Positions 1 through 9,409 of a DNA stretch of 64,000 bases are shown here, one piece after another (positions within the stretch are counted from its first letter, which is position 1; each line of letters begins with the position of its first letter). The notes below the pieces were generated by a model that saw only the letters and a program-made list of their open reading frames with translations, did not search any database and was not told the DNA's origin. Both the position numbers and the translations under genes were made by a program. The DNA lies in contig NZ_CALPDB010000001.1 of assembly GCF_943193155.1 (NCBI RefSeq), forward strand, positions 372,001-436,000. The letters run 5' to 3'. This DNA comes from Veillonella intestinalis. Its GTDB lineage: Bacteria; Bacillota; Negativicutes; Veillonellales; Veillonellaceae.

Positions 1-775
1 TTAATATATATTCAAATGTAACTCGACGATCAGTTTTTTCATAATAAGTTTTTACTGATGCCAATACATCTTCTAAATTATAGTGAGCACCAATTGGCAT
101 AATTTCACATCGAATAGTATCATTTGGGGCATGTAAACTAAGTGCTAAGGTAATAGGAATACCTTCATCAGCTAGCAAATAGATATTCTCTACAACACCA
201 CAAGTAGATAAGGTCATACGACGATAGCCAATATCAAAGGCTTCTTTTTCATGAAGCAGACGAAGTGCATTAATAGTGTTGGTATAATTTTGTAGTGGTT
301 CGCCGGCTCCCATGACTACGATGGAGTGAATCCGCTCTTTTAGTAAAGCACCAAAAAGTAGTACTTGTGCCACAATTTCATGAGTTTCTAAATTCCGGTA
401 TAAGCCACCTGTGGTAGAAGCGCAAAACACACAACCCATAGCACAGCCTACTTGTGAAGATACACAAACTGAATTACCATAATGCTGTTTCATTAACACT
501 GTTTCCACTTGATTACCATCTGAAAGTTTTAACAGTAATTTTTTGGTTAGACCATCGGGCGCAGTCTTTTCAGTCACCACTTCTGGAATAGAAATTACGC
601 ACTCCTTTACTAACCAGTCACGCATATTGCTTGGTAATTGTTGCATCGCTTCGAAATCAAAAACATAACGTTTATATATGTAATCCATAATTTGCTTGGC
701 ACGAAACTTTGGAAATCCTGCTTCCACAATTATGGTTTGTAATTCTGTGAGGTTCTTACCTAATAATTCTATCAT
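1..775 (-). CDS. rlmN: 23S rRNA (adenine2503-C2)-methyltransferase RlmN, C-terminus outside window
   Basis: Radical-SAM enzyme that methylates A2503 of 23S rRNA (and A37 of some tRNAs in the family). The reading frame opens at the ATG at 773-775 behind an AAGGAT-type ribosome site and runs without a stop to the window edge, giving about 258 residues of an expected 340-350, so the C-terminus is missing. The cluster CAMGCVFC (CxxxCxxC, encoded near 436-459) is the radical-SAM [4Fe-4S] motif, and the N-terminus (MIELLGKNLTELQ) is typical of RlmN. It follows rsmB by 33 bases and is the last visible gene of the priA-def-fmt-DUF116-rsmB operon, the usual Firmicute position. Confidence 0.95.
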   Translation of the reverse strand, partial: MIELLGKNLTELQTIIVEAGFPKFRAKQIMDYIYKRYVFDFEAMQQLPSNMRDWLVKECVISIPEVVTEKTAPDGLTKKLLLKLSDGNQVETVLMKQHYGNSVCVSSQVGCAMGCVFCASTTGGLYRNLETHEIVAQVLLFGALLKERIHSIVVMGAGEPLQNYTNTINALRLLHEKEAFDIGYRRMTLSTCGVVENIYLLADEGIPITLALSLHAPNDTIRCEIMPIGAHYNLEDVLASVKTYYEKTDRRVTFEYIL

Positions 776-808
776 AATTATATCCTTAAGTAATCAATTT
801 TGTAAGTA

Positions 809-2179
809 TTAACCCTGTTTACGTAGGCGTGCTATAAAAAAGCCATCCATTTCATCTCGTTGCGGCCATAACGTAATCATTGGACCTGTTACAGGAAATG
901 GTAAAAACGGAGCACTATCTTCTAAGACAAATTCACTATGAGTAGCTAAAAATTTATTAACTACCTCTTCGTTTTCGGCTTCATTAATAGTACAAGTTGA
1001 ATATACAAGTACACCGCCGTTCTTTACTGTTTTAGCAGCTTGTTCTAAAATATCAAACTGTAAAAGCGGTAATGATTGTAAAGACTCGGCTGTTTTATGC
1101 CAACGCATATCTAGCTTCCGCTGTAAAATACCTAGACCTGAGCAAGGCGCATCTACTAATACTTTATCAAATGTTTCTTGCCACTCAGAAGGTAGCTTTG
1201 TGGCGTCTTGCAATTTAAACTCAGCGTTAGTAACACCTAATCGTTTCGCATTTGTAGCCATGAGCCCTAATTTATGCTCATGAATATCATCAGCTATAAT
1301 ACGACCCTCATTATTCATGCGAGCTGCCATATGCATTGTTTTCCCCCCTGGAGCGGCACAGCAATCAAGAATATGCTCACCCGGCTTAGGATCCACTACA
1401 TAGGCTACGGCCATAGAAGCTTCATCAGAAAAGGTTAAAATACCATCTTTTACTAATGAAGAGTTTTCTAAAGACCCATGATGGCGCGTAATATGTACTG
1501 CTTCTGGCAGTTTACCCGTTGGCTCTACTTCCCAGCCAGCCTCTTCTATCGCCTTCAGTGCTTCAGGAATGGAAAGCTTTAAAGTATTGATGCGGGCGGT
1601 CAGTTTAGGTCGTTCGTTAAACCAAGCACATAGACCAAGGGTTTTTTCTTCACCATAAATAGTTAGCCAATGTTCTAATAGCCAAAGAGGCTGGTTATAA
1701 ATAAATGCTAAACGCTCCACTTCACTTGTAGCTAATTCATCAATGCTAAAGCTATCACGATTACGAATAAAATTGCGCAATACACCATTTACAAAACCAT
1801 CAAGGCCTCTAGCCATTTTTTTAGCCAGCTTAACACTTTCATTGACAGCAGCACTATCAGGTACTTTATCCATATAAATAAGCTGATAAAGCCCTAATCG
1901 TAAAATTTCAACTACAATCGAAGATAATTTGCGTAAAGGTCTTTTGGCTAAGCCTTCAATAATAGCATCTAAATAGTTTTTTCGACGAACTACACCATAC
2001 ACAAGTTCTGTAAAAAAACGGCGATCCACATCTCCTAAGTGTTGTTCGGCCAATATTTGTTGCAACACAATATTGGCATACGCTCCGTCACGATTAATCG
2101 TTAATAAAGCTTGTACGGCTAAGCGGCGAATATTTACTTGTCCTTGCGAGGTTTGCCTCGATGTTTGCATGTTAGCCAT
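809..2179 (-). CDS. rsmB: 16S rRNA (cytosine967-C5)-methyltransferase RsmB
   Basis: Methylates C967 of 16S rRNA using S-adenosylmethionine. The 456 residues have the family layout: an N-terminal NusB-like RNA-binding domain (about 15-145) and a C-terminal Rossmann methyltransferase domain (about 230-456). The SAM site LDCCAAPGGK lies near 261-270. Both catalytic cysteines are present: DAPCSG near 343-348 (motif IV) and STCT near 394-397 (motif VI). The start overlaps the end of the DUF116 gene by 8 bases, indicating translational coupling in the priA operon. A second ATG three codons in could also serve as the start. Confidence 0.95.
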   Translation of the reverse strand: MANMQTSRQTSQGQVNIRRLAVQALLTINRDGAYANIVLQQILAEQHLGDVDRRFFTELVYGVVRRKNYLDAIIEGLAKRPLRKLSSIVVEILRLGLYQLIYMDKVPDSAAVNESVKLAKKMARGLDGFVNGVLRNFIRNRDSFSIDELATSEVERLAFIYNQPLWLLEHWLTIYGEEKTLGLCAWFNERPKLTARINTLKLSIPEALKAIEEAGWEVEPTGKLPEAVHITRHHGSLENSSLVKDGILTFSDEASMAVAYVVDPKPGEHILDCCAAPGGKTMHMAARMNNEGRIIADDIHEHKLGLMATNAKRLGVTNAEFKLQDATKLPSEWQETFDKVLVDAPCSGLGILQRKLDMRWHKTAESLQSLPLLQFDILEQAAKTVKNGGVLVYSTCTINEAENEEVVNKFLATHSEFVLEDSAPFLPFPVTGPMITLWPQRDEMDGFFIARLRKQG

Positions 2180-2942
2180 TAATTAACTTCTCCACTACAT
2201 CTTTAATTCGGTCTGTATCTACCCGTGTATTACAACAAGGTCCGCAAGGACGCTCATTAAGTACACCTATAACAGGAATTGGAAATACATCATTCATACC
2301 ACTCACTAAATCTCGTTCACAAGCAATGGCCACAATGGCTTTAGGTCTAATATTTTTAATCATAAGCCTTGCCAAAGTGCCGCCAGTAACTACTACAAAT
2401 TTACACCCATATGTATCTGCAATATCAAGTAAAGTTCCTACCTGACAGCGTCCACAGCGTTTACAATTATGAACATCCGTTGTTACTTTATGCACACAAT
2501 CACTTTGTTGTAAACAATGAGGCGTTAATAGTAGCACTCGATCAGCTGGTACTTTATACAAATTTAACTCAACTAAATGGTTAATTAAATCAATTAGTGC
2601 TTGACTAGCCTTATCTTTAGTGATACCTACAATTTTACCGATTAATAAAACAAACGGAAAAAATGCATAGAGCCAACGATTACTAATACGAAGCCAAATG
2701 GGATGAATTCGTAAATGACTCGTTGCTGCTAAGGCCATACTTCCCCACATAATCCAACAGAGTAAAGGAAATAGAGCTAAAAGAATTTCTGCTGTAATCG
2801 CTATAGGTTCACCCCAGCGATGTAGCCCAGGCCATAATAAATAGCCTAAAACTGCCCATAATAAAGTGAGAATAACAAATACAGCAAAGGTTAATTTAAA
2901 ATACAAAGGATATTGTCCTAAGCTTTCTTGTTGATTACGCAT
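2172..2942 (-). CDS. DUF116 family membrane protein with cysteine clusters
   Basis: Function unknown. The 256-residue protein has two predicted membrane segments near 17-38 and 45-73, then a soluble domain rich in cysteine. Visible clusters are CLQQSDC, NCKRCGRC and RPCGPCC, spaced like metal or Fe-S ligands. This matches the DUF116 family as I know it, commonly found beside fmt and rsmB in Firmicutes. Its start overlaps the fmt stop by 8 bases and its end overlaps rsmB, so it is translated as part of the priA-def-fmt-rsmB operon. The context suggests a role linked to translation start or methyl/formyl metabolism, but nothing in the sequence proves this. Confidence 0.85.
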   Translation of the reverse strand: MRNQQESLGQYPLYFKLTFAVFVILTLLWAVLGYLLWPGLHRWGEPIAITAEILLALFPLLCWIMWGSMALAATSHLRIHPIWLRISNRWLYAFFPFVLLIGKIVGITKDKASQALIDLINHLVELNLYKVPADRVLLLTPHCLQQSDCVHKVTTDVHNCKRCGRCQVGTLLDIADTYGCKFVVVTGGTLARLMIKNIRPKAIVAIACERDLVSGMNDVFPIPVIGVLNERPCGPCCNTRVDTDRIKDVVEKLING

Positions 2943-3909
2943 TCAGTGTTAATCCTGCCTTTACTTGATGTCCACGACAAAAGTCGCCAGCGTTCATGCG
3001 TTTCTTATTATCTGGCTGTACTTCTACTATTTCTAATACACCACTGCCAGTAGTTACAAAGAAACTTTTCTCTGTTACAGCTACAATTGTACCTGGCATA
3101 GTTGTAGCTACATTAGGTAATAAATTGGATAGTAAGGTGGTATCTTTAACTACATGTGCTTGCCATACTTTAATACGTTTACCATCGTCAAAAAAAGTGA
3201 AACAGCCTGGCGCTGGACTAAGACCTCTAATTTGATTAGCCAATTCCTCAGCGCTGCAATTCCAATCTAAGGCTCCCATGTCTTTGGTTATCTTATTAGC
3301 ATAAGTAGCCAATGTATTGTCCTGCTTAACCGGTTGTAGAGTGCCAGCTATAGCTTTTGCTAACACTTCGTTAATGACTTCGCCCCCCATAGGTGCTATA
3401 CGGTCAAATAATTCACCCGTTGTTTCATCTGGTTTTATCCCTAACGGAATGATTTCAAGCATATCACCTGTATCTAGGCCATCATTCATTTGCATAATTG
3501 TCACGCCTGTTTCCGTATCGCCATTTAAAATAGCCCAATGGATCGGTGCGGCACCACGATATTTTGGTAATAAGGATGCATGTACATTAATGCATCCATA
3601 TTTAGGTAAACGAATAAGCCATGGCGGTAAAATTTTACCATAAGCGACTACTACTACCACATCAGGTGCTAGCGAACGCAATAAGGTTTCAGACTCTTCA
3701 TCACGTAACGTAACTGGTTGATATACAGGTGCATCAGCTGCTAAAGCACACTCTTTAACTGGTGGCATTTGCACTTTTTTGCCACGTCCTTTTTGTTTAT
3801 CTGGCTGGCAAAAAACGCCGACTACTTTATGCGGGCCATCAATTAAAGCCTGTAAAGTAGGTACAGCAAAATCAGGGGTTCCCATAAAAATAACCCGTAA
3901 TGACTCCAT
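2935..3909 (-). CDS. fmt: Methionyl-tRNA formyltransferase
   Basis: Transfers a formyl group from 10-formyl-tetrahydrofolate to initiator Met-tRNA in the cytoplasm. The 324-residue length fits the family (about 310-330). The N-terminal start VIFMGTPDFAVPTL and the active-site stretches INVHASLLPKYRGAAP and NDGLDTGDML (Asn, His and Asp of the formyltransferase fold) are intact. The C-terminal OB-fold tRNA-binding domain follows from about residue 205. A strong AGGAGGT site sits before the ATG. It lies 9 bases after def, the deformylase that later removes the same group. Confidence 0.97.
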   Translation of the reverse strand: MESLRVIFMGTPDFAVPTLQALIDGPHKVVGVFCQPDKQKGRGKKVQMPPVKECALAADAPVYQPVTLRDEESETLLRSLAPDVVVVVAYGKILPPWLIRLPKYGCINVHASLLPKYRGAAPIHWAILNGDTETGVTIMQMNDGLDTGDMLEIIPLGIKPDETTGELFDRIAPMGGEVINEVLAKAIAGTLQPVKQDNTLATYANKITKDMGALDWNCSAEELANQIRGLSPAPGCFTFFDDGKRIKVWQAHVVKDTTLLSNLLPNVATTMPGTIVAVTEKSFFVTTGSGVLEIVEVQPDNKKRMNAGDFCRGHQVKAGLTLNA

Positions 3910-3918
3910 GTATACCTC

Positions 3919-4437
3919 CTATGCTTGTGCTGATTCTTTTACAATATCTGCTTCCGCTTCTGCCATAGCCACTGCATTTTCATCTTTTAATTTATAAGCA
4001 GCTTCTACTTTTTCTATGAATAAAATACCATTTAAATGATCAATTTCATGTTGAATAATTCGAGCTAAAAAGCCTTCCGCTTTTAATTTTTTCTTTTTAT
4101 TATGACGATCAATATAGTGAACTTCGATATCTTGATAACGTTTAACATCACCAAAATACCCTGGTACACTTAAACAACCTTCCACACCGATTTGCTCACC
4201 ATCGGCTTTAACAATTTCTGGGTTAATAAATTCTTGTAAGCCAGTACCGTCGTCCACTACAATGATTCGTTGTGAAACATTAACTTGCGGTGCTGCTAAA
4301 CCACAACCATCAGCAACACGCATAGTTTCCGCCATATCATCTAATAATTGACGTAATTTTTTATTCACAAAGTCAACTGGCTCTGCCACTTTTTTTAATA
4401 CGGGATGTCCCGCTTTTACAATATCTAAAACTGCCAT
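3919..4437 (-). CDS. def: Peptide deformylase
   Basis: Metalloenzyme that removes the N-formyl group from new proteins. All three family motifs are present in 172 residues: GCGLAAPQ (motif 1), EGCLS (motif 2, metal-binding Cys) and QHEIDH (motif 3, metal-binding His residues and catalytic Glu). The C-terminal tail is about 15 residues longer than the shortest bacterial forms and is Ala/Glu rich. The gene lies between priA (11 bases away) and fmt (9 bases), with an AGGAGG site in front of the ATG. Confidence 0.97.
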   Translation of the reverse strand: MAVLDIVKAGHPVLKKVAEPVDFVNKKLRQLLDDMAETMRVADGCGLAAPQVNVSQRIIVVDDGTGLQEFINPEIVKADGEQIGVEGCLSVPGYFGDVKRYQDIEVHYIDRHNKKKKLKAEGFLARIIQHEIDHLNGILFIEKVEAAYKLKDENAVAMAEAEADIVKESAQA

Positions 4438-4448
4438 ACTTCCTCCTA

Positions 4449-6629
4449 TTAAACAGGATCTACATCAATATGTAATCCTTCTTGTGTAAAAATCCATGAA
4501 TTGTATATAAAGTCTTTTATGGACTCTAAATTATTGCCTCGCACCATAATAGCCACACGATATAAATCACGTACTTTCTTGATACCTTCTTCATAAGGCC
4601 CCATAATATCAAGCTCACCTGGCACTGCAAAAGGCTCCAACGCAGTAACAATCTTTTCTGCAATGGCCATCGCTTTAGATGACTCTTTATGCTGGATTCG
4701 AAAATGCATCATCGCGCCTAGCGGTGGATACCCGAGCATTTCACGGGCCTGTATTTCTTCATTATAAAAGCCAATATAATCATGAGCCTTACTCTTTATT
4801 ATAGCATAATGTAGCGGATTATAGGTTTGAATTACTACTTGCCCTTTCCCCGTACTTCGTCCAGCACGGCCTGCTACCTGTGTTAATAAGTCAAAGGTTC
4901 GCTCTGAAGCACTATATAAAGGAATATTTAATACCGAGTCCGCTGTCAATACGCCAACGGCAGTAACACCTTTAAAATCATGACCTTTCGCCACCATTTG
5001 AGTACCTAGTAAAATATCGTATGCCCCAGCACCAAAATCAGCCAGAATTTGTTCACCATTGCCCTTTTTAGCGGTGACATCTTGATCTAAACGGGCAATA
5101 CGAGCCTTTGGAAAATTACGCTGTAATTCTTCTTCTACTTTTTGTGTGCCAGAACCAAAGAATTTAATCTTCTGGCTACCACAATGAGGACATACTTTTG
5201 GTACAGGCTCATGATATTCACAATAATGACATCGTAACGCATCACCACTTTGGTGATATACCATAGCAACATCACAATGAGGACACTTAATCGGTTCACC
5301 ACATTCACGACACATAACAAAGGTACTATACCCACGACGATTCAATAAAACAATCATCTGTTCTTTATTCGCTAGCGTTTGACGAATTAAATGACTCATG
5401 GCTCCTGAAAATACAGAATAATTGCCATACATCATTTCTTCTTTCATATCAATAATCTGTACTTTAGGTAATGGCTGGTGAAAAATTCGATGCTTTAATT
5501 CTAAAAGCTTATACATTCCCTCTTTAGCCAAATAATACGACTCAATAGATGGCGTAGCCGAACCTAAAATTAAAGGGCAATGATTGGCCTTAGAACGCCA
5601 CTGAGCCACTTCACGAGCATGATAACGGACCATATCTTCTTGTTTATATGATGTATCATGCTCCTCATCTACTATAATAAGCCCAATATCTTCAGTAGGC
5701 GCAAACACAGCTGACCGAGCACCAATTATAATGTGACTATCTTTACGTCGTAATCGTTCCCAATTATTATACCGCTCACTAATCGTTAACTTACTATGGA
5801 ATACCACTACTTCATCACCAAATGCCTCTACAAACCGAGTAACAATTTGATTAGTTAACATAATTTCCGGTACCAGTACAATGGCAATACGATCCATAGC
5901 AATGCAATCGCTGGCTGCTTTCATATAAATTTGTGTTTTGCCACTACCAGTAACACCATGTAATAAAAAAGTATCAGCTACACAATTTGTAACCGCTGTT
6001 TTAATCGGTTCATAACATTGGCGCTGCTCATCAGTTAAGGATAACTCTTTCATTGGACAAGAATTAAACTTTGTCTTTGTTTGAGTATATCGCTCCTCTA
6101 CCGTAATGCCTTCATACATCATGACTTGTTTAATAACCGGTAAGGTAAAACCGTCTTTTTGAAGGCTATGAACCGATGCAGTGCCTAACTCTTGTAAATA
6201 GAAACCTAATTCTCGCTGCTTTTTCCGTTTTAGTGGAATATGCGCTGGTTGAAACCAGGGCTGCACTACTAGCCATTGTTCTTTAGGCCGTTCATAACTT
6301 TTCAATTGTTTCTTATCAATAGTAAATAAACTTAACGCTTCCGATAAAGCGCATAAATAATATTTACTTAATTTTTCTGCTGTTGCTAGCATTTCCTGGG
6401 TAAACCACGGTTCTTTATCCAATACTGCTTGAATAGGCTTGATTTCATAAGAAGGAATCTCATCTAACTCACGATAGCCAATAAGTATACCTTCTTCTTT
6501 TGTTCGCCCTAAAGGGACAGCTACCCGTGTACCAATGGCAATTTCGCCTAATTGTGGCGGCACAGCATAGCTGAATGGACTATTCATTTTCTTTGCTGGG
6601 CGATTAATAATAACCTCCGCTACACGCAT
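4449..6629 (-). CDS. priA: Primosomal protein N' (replication restart helicase PriA)
   Basis: Superfamily-2 DNA helicase that reloads the replisome on stalled forks. The 726-residue protein shows the N-terminal DNA-binding domain, the Walker A loop GVTGSGKT, the DEEHD box (variant DEAH), and the paired zinc-binding cysteines seen from CRECGEPIKCPHC to VCPHCG. The C-terminal helicase lobe includes the QVAGRAGR motif VI. It is first in the operon, behind an AGGAGG site and a likely promoter at 6656-6684. Confidence 0.97.
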   Translation of the reverse strand: MRVAEVIINRPAKKMNSPFSYAVPPQLGEIAIGTRVAVPLGRTKEEGILIGYRELDEIPSYEIKPIQAVLDKEPWFTQEMLATAEKLSKYYLCALSEALSLFTIDKKQLKSYERPKEQWLVVQPWFQPAHIPLKRKKQRELGFYLQELGTASVHSLQKDGFTLPVIKQVMMYEGITVEERYTQTKTKFNSCPMKELSLTDEQRQCYEPIKTAVTNCVADTFLLHGVTGSGKTQIYMKAASDCIAMDRIAIVLVPEIMLTNQIVTRFVEAFGDEVVVFHSKLTISERYNNWERLRRKDSHIIIGARSAVFAPTEDIGLIIVDEEHDTSYKQEDMVRYHAREVAQWRSKANHCPLILGSATPSIESYYLAKEGMYKLLELKHRIFHQPLPKVQIIDMKEEMMYGNYSVFSGAMSHLIRQTLANKEQMIVLLNRRGYSTFVMCRECGEPIKCPHCDVAMVYHQSGDALRCHYCEYHEPVPKVCPHCGSQKIKFFGSGTQKVEEELQRNFPKARIARLDQDVTAKKGNGEQILADFGAGAYDILLGTQMVAKGHDFKGVTAVGVLTADSVLNIPLYSASERTFDLLTQVAGRAGRSTGKGQVVIQTYNPLHYAIIKSKAHDYIGFYNEEIQAREMLGYPPLGAMMHFRIQHKESSKAMAIAEKIVTALEPFAVPGELDIMGPYEEGIKKVRDLYRVAIMVRGNNLESIKDFIYNSWIFTQEGLHIDVDPV

Positions 6630-6655
6630 ACTATCCCTCCTTTGCAGTATTTTTT

Positions 6656-6684
6656 ATTATACCATTTTTTTCGATATTTTTAAA
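6656..6684 (-). promoter_or_regulatory. Probable promoter of the priA-def-fmt-rsmB-rlmN operon
   Basis: On the minus strand a perfect TATAAT (6656-6661) is preceded, with 17 bases between, by TTTAAA (6679-6684), a weak -35 match. It lies 27 bases before the priA start codon, in an AT-rich gap with no other candidate. Inferred from consensus only. Confidence 0.55.
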
Positions 6685-6710
6685 TAAAAGACAGTCTTAG
6701 AATACAATAA

Positions 6711-6783
6711 AAAAATCGTCATACAAATTACGAAACGACAATATTCTTAAGAATGTCGAATGCCTATTTGTATGACGATTTTT
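6711..6783 (-). terminator. Long hairpin after metK, probable terminator
   Basis: An 18-base perfect inverted repeat (6711-6728 with 6766-6783) encloses a second smaller inverted repeat (CGACA...GTCG, 6736-6758). It begins just after the metK stop. Its outer arms are A/T-rich at both ends, so the minus-strand transcript ends in a U-run after the stem. It separates metK from the priA operon and resembles an unusually long intrinsic terminator. Confidence 0.75.
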
Positions 6784-6785
6784 AA

Positions 6786-7976
6786 TTATAAGCCTGCTTC
6801 TTTACGAAGAATATCTGCTTTATCAGTATGTTCCCAAGGAAGATCAACATCAGTACGACCAAAGTGACCGTATGCTGCTGTTTGATGATAAATTGGACGA
6901 AGCAAGTCAAGCATTTCAATAATACCTGCTGGACGAAGGTCAAAATGTTTCTTAACAAGTTCCGCGATTTTTTCTTCCGCAACTTTAGCAGTGCCAAAAG
7001 TTTCCACCATAATGGATACTGGTTTTGCTACGCCAATAGCGTAAGCAATCTGAATTTCACATTTATCAGCAAGGCCAGCTGCTACAATGTTTTTAGCTAC
7101 ATAGCGAGCTGCATACGCTGCACTACGGTCAACTTTTGTAGGATCTTTACCAGAGAAAGCACCGCCCCCATGACGAGCCATACCACCGTAAGTATCTACA
7201 ATAATTTTACGACCAGTTAAACCAGCATCCCCTTGAGGACCACCAATAACAAAACGGCCTGTTGGATTAATAAAGAATTTAGTATTTTCATCAACAAAAC
7301 CTTCAGGTAATACTGGTTTAATTACTAATTCTTTTAAATCAGCTTCAATTTGTTCACGCGTTACTTCTGGACCATGTTGTGTAGAAATAACGATAGTTTC
7401 AATACGCTTAGGCACACCATCTACATATTCAACAGTTACCTGAGTTTTCCCATCGGGACGAAGATATGGTAAAGTACCATCTTTACGAACTTTAGTTAAC
7501 TGACGGGATAAACGATGAGCCAACGCGATTGGCATAGGCATAAATTCTTCTGTTTCATTGGTAGCGTAACCAAACATCATACCTTGGTCACCAGCACCAA
7601 TCTTATCAAATTTATCACTTCCGCCTTCACGAGTTTCAAGTGCATCATCAACACCCATAGCAATATCTACGGACTGTTCATCAATCGCTACATTAACACC
7701 ACAAGTATCGCAATCAAAACCATATTTAGCACGAGTATATCCAATTTCACGAATAGTTTCACGCACTATATGATTAATATCAACATAACATTTAGTAGAA
7801 ATTTCCCCTACTACATGAACCTGACCTGTTGTTACGAGCGTTTCGCAAGCAACATGAGCCGTTGGATCTTGTGCAAGAATTGCATCAAGCACAGCATCCG
7901 AAATTTGGTCAGCAATTTTATCAGGATGACCTTCTGTTACGGATTCTGATGTGAAAAAAACATGTTTTTCAGCCAT
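6786..7976 (-). CDS. metK: S-adenosylmethionine synthetase
   Basis: Makes S-adenosylmethionine from methionine and ATP. The 396-residue protein matches the family throughout: [13 protein letters not shown] near the N-terminus, the ATP-binding GAGDQG, and the phosphate-binding segment [13 protein letters not shown]. Many enzymes in this window (RlmN, RsmB, RsmD) use its product. It is a single-gene unit. A SAM-I riboswitch with its terminator lies directly upstream (7994-8130), so expression should fall when SAM is abundant. Confidence 0.98.
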   Translation of the reverse strand: MAEKHVFFTSESVTEGHPDKIADQISDAVLDAILAQDPTAHVACETLVTTGQVHVVGEISTKCYVDINHIVRETIREIGYTRAKYGFDCDTCGVNVAIDEQSVDIAMGVDDALETREGGSDKFDKIGAGDQGMMFGYATNETEEFMPMPIALAHRLSRQLTKVRKDGTLPYLRPDGKTQVTVEYVDGVPKRIETIVISTQHGPEVTREQIEADLKELVIKPVLPEGFVDENTKFFINPTGRFVIGGPQGDAGLTGRKIIVDTYGGMARHGGGAFSGKDPTKVDRSAAYAARYVAKNIVAAGLADKCEIQIAYAIGVAKPVSIMVETFGTAKVAEEKIAELVKKHFDLRPAGIIEMLDLLRPIYHQTAAYGHFGRTDVDLPWEHTDKADILRKEAGL

Positions 7977-7993
7977 TTACCCAATACCTCCAT

Positions 7994-8027
7994 AAAAAAA
8001 TTCCTCATCAGCCAAACGATGAGGAAT
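7994..8027 (-). terminator. Regulated terminator of the metK SAM-I riboswitch
   Basis: The minus-strand hairpin ATTCCTCATC...GATGAGGAAT is followed by seven Ts and lies just before the metK ribosome site. Its 5' arm (CCTCATC) can instead pair with the 3' strand of riboswitch P1 (GATGGGG), forming an antiterminator when SAM is not bound. This is the usual SAM-I off-switch arrangement. Confidence 0.9.
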
Positions 8028-8031
8028 CAAA

Positions 8032-8130
8032 CCCCATCTTTCGGCATAGTACCGTCGGACTTAGCACCTTTTCATTATGAATGGTTGCTGTAGCTTCACA
8101 GGGCCTTTCCCTCCACTACTCTTGATGAGA
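8032..8130 (-). promoter_or_regulatory. SAM-I (S-box) riboswitch aptamer
   Basis: The minus strand carries the SAM-I core in order: the P1 5' strand and CATCAAGAG, GGAGGGAAAGGCCCTGTGAAG, CAGCAACC, GGTGCTAAGTCC, and the closing GCCGAAAGATG. P1 pairs CTCATC (8124-8129) with GATGGG (8033-8038). The expression platform is the adjoining terminator, and the gene controlled is metK, a classical target. The motif positions and the gene context agree, so the call is firm. Confidence 0.96.
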
Positions 8131-8176
8131 CAAAAGTTATTATTAAACTGATTGTGATACTTCATATCACTGATTC

Positions 8177-8205
8177 ATTATACAATAGAATTACAATTCT
8201 GCCAA
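8177..8205 (-). promoter_or_regulatory. metK promoter
   Basis: TTGGCA (8200-8205) and TATAAT (8177-8182) are separated by 17 bases on the minus strand, about 45 bases upstream of the SAM-I aptamer. The -35 box lies inside the last codons of coaBC. No intrinsic terminator is visible between coaBC and this promoter, so some readthrough into metK is possible. Confidence 0.8.
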
Positions 8206-9372
8206 GGCTGAAATAATTCGCTTAGCTACATCAATTTTTGTCATAAGTGGCAATGGACGAACTTGACCACCTGGATAAATCAAGGTAACTTCATTAGTGT
8301 CAACATTAAAGCCTGCATTTTGCTTACTTACATCATTGGCCACTAACATATCAAGATTTTTGTTAAGTACCTTAGATTTGCCGTATTCAATAACATTTTG
8401 AGTTTCCGCAGCAAAACCAATTAACTTTTGATGAGTTTTATTCGCACCTAGCCCTTTAAGAATGTCTGGATTTTTGACTAATTTAAGTTCTAATGTATCC
8501 ATCTTCTTAATTTTTGTGTCAGCCATATTCTCGACTCTAAAATCAGCTACAGCAGCGGCCATAATAACAGCATCACAATCTTCATAGCGACTATTTACAG
8601 CTTCTTCCATAGCTCTAGCAGAATCAACAGAAACTAATTCTACACCAAAAGGCACAGGCAAATTTGTTGGCGCGGAAATTAAAATTGTACGAGCACCAGC
8701 TAAGGCCGCTTGTTCAGCTATAGCATAGCCCATTTTTCCGCTTGAACGATTGCCAATATATCGCACTGGATCGATAGCTTCTTGTGTACCACCAGCTGTT
8801 ACGATTACTGTCTTATTAGACAATAGATTAGTTTTCATCATGTGAAAAGATAACCACTCTACAATGCGAGCTGGTTCTGGTAAACGACCTTTCCCCGTTA
8901 CACCACAAGCTAAATGACCACTATCAGCTTCTAAAATATGCATGCCTAATTCTCGTAAAGTATTCATATTTCGTTGCGTAATAGGGTTTTCATACATATT
9001 AGTATTCATAGCAGGGCATAAAAAGATAGGCGCTTTTGTTGCCATAAGCTGTGTAGTGAGCATATCATCAGCAATGCCAGATGCTAATTTACCAATTACA
9101 TTAGCAGTAGCAGGTGCAACTACATAGGCATCAGCCCAAGTAGCCAATGCAATGTGCTCTACATTCCAATCATGAACATCTTCAAACATCTTTACAGCGA
9201 CTGGATGTCCACTAATTTCACCAAATGTCATAGGGGATACAAATTTAGTTGCATTTTCAGTCATAACAACTTTTACTTCTGCCCCTAATTTACGAAGACG
9301 ACTTACTACTTCTACTGCTTTATAAGCAGCAATACCACCAGATACACCTACGATTATGTGTTTATTTTTCAT
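8191..9372 (-). CDS. coaBC: Bifunctional phosphopantothenoylcysteine decarboxylase / phosphopantothenate-cysteine ligase
   Basis: Carries out two consecutive steps of coenzyme A synthesis: cysteine ligation to 4'-phosphopantothenate (C-terminal CoaB half) and decarboxylation (N-terminal flavoprotein CoaC half). The flavoprotein half shows GVSGGIAAYKA at the N-terminus and the substrate motif PAMNTNMYENP. The hinge ACGVTGKGRLPEP holds the catalytic Cys. The CoaB half begins near VIVTAGGTQEAIDPVRYI. I chose the ATG at 9370-9372 (MKNKHIIVG) over a GTG nine bases upstream because it matches the family N-terminus. It is last in the yicC-remA-gmk-rpoZ-coaBC operon. Confidence 0.96.
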   Translation of the reverse strand: MKNKHIIVGVSGGIAAYKAVEVVSRLRKLGAEVKVVMTENATKFVSPMTFGEISGHPVAVKMFEDVHDWNVEHIALATWADAYVVAPATANVIGKLASGIADDMLTTQLMATKAPIFLCPAMNTNMYENPITQRNMNTLRELGMHILEADSGHLACGVTGKGRLPEPARIVEWLSFHMMKTNLLSNKTVIVTAGGTQEAIDPVRYIGNRSSGKMGYAIAEQAALAGARTILISAPTNLPVPFGVELVSVDSARAMEEAVNSRYEDCDAVIMAAAVADFRVENMADTKIKKMDTLELKLVKNPDILKGLGANKTHQKLIGFAAETQNVIEYGKSKVLNKNLDMLVANDVSKQNAGFNVDTNEVTLIYPGGQVRPLPLMTKIDVAKRIISALAEL

Positions 9373-9409
9373 CCTCAACACCTATTATAGTTCACGTTTA
9401 GCGTACGCT

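Noticed and set aside
4449-5335. Possible frameshift or second product inside priA (minus-strand frame at 5135-5335)
   Set aside because: The main PriA frame is unbroken with all motifs; the other frame is a shadow of the zinc-binding region.
7515-7949. Plus-strand open frame of 144 codons opposite metK
   Set aside because: Composition rich in Asn, Ser, Phe and Ile typical of an antisense frame; metK fills the other strand completely.
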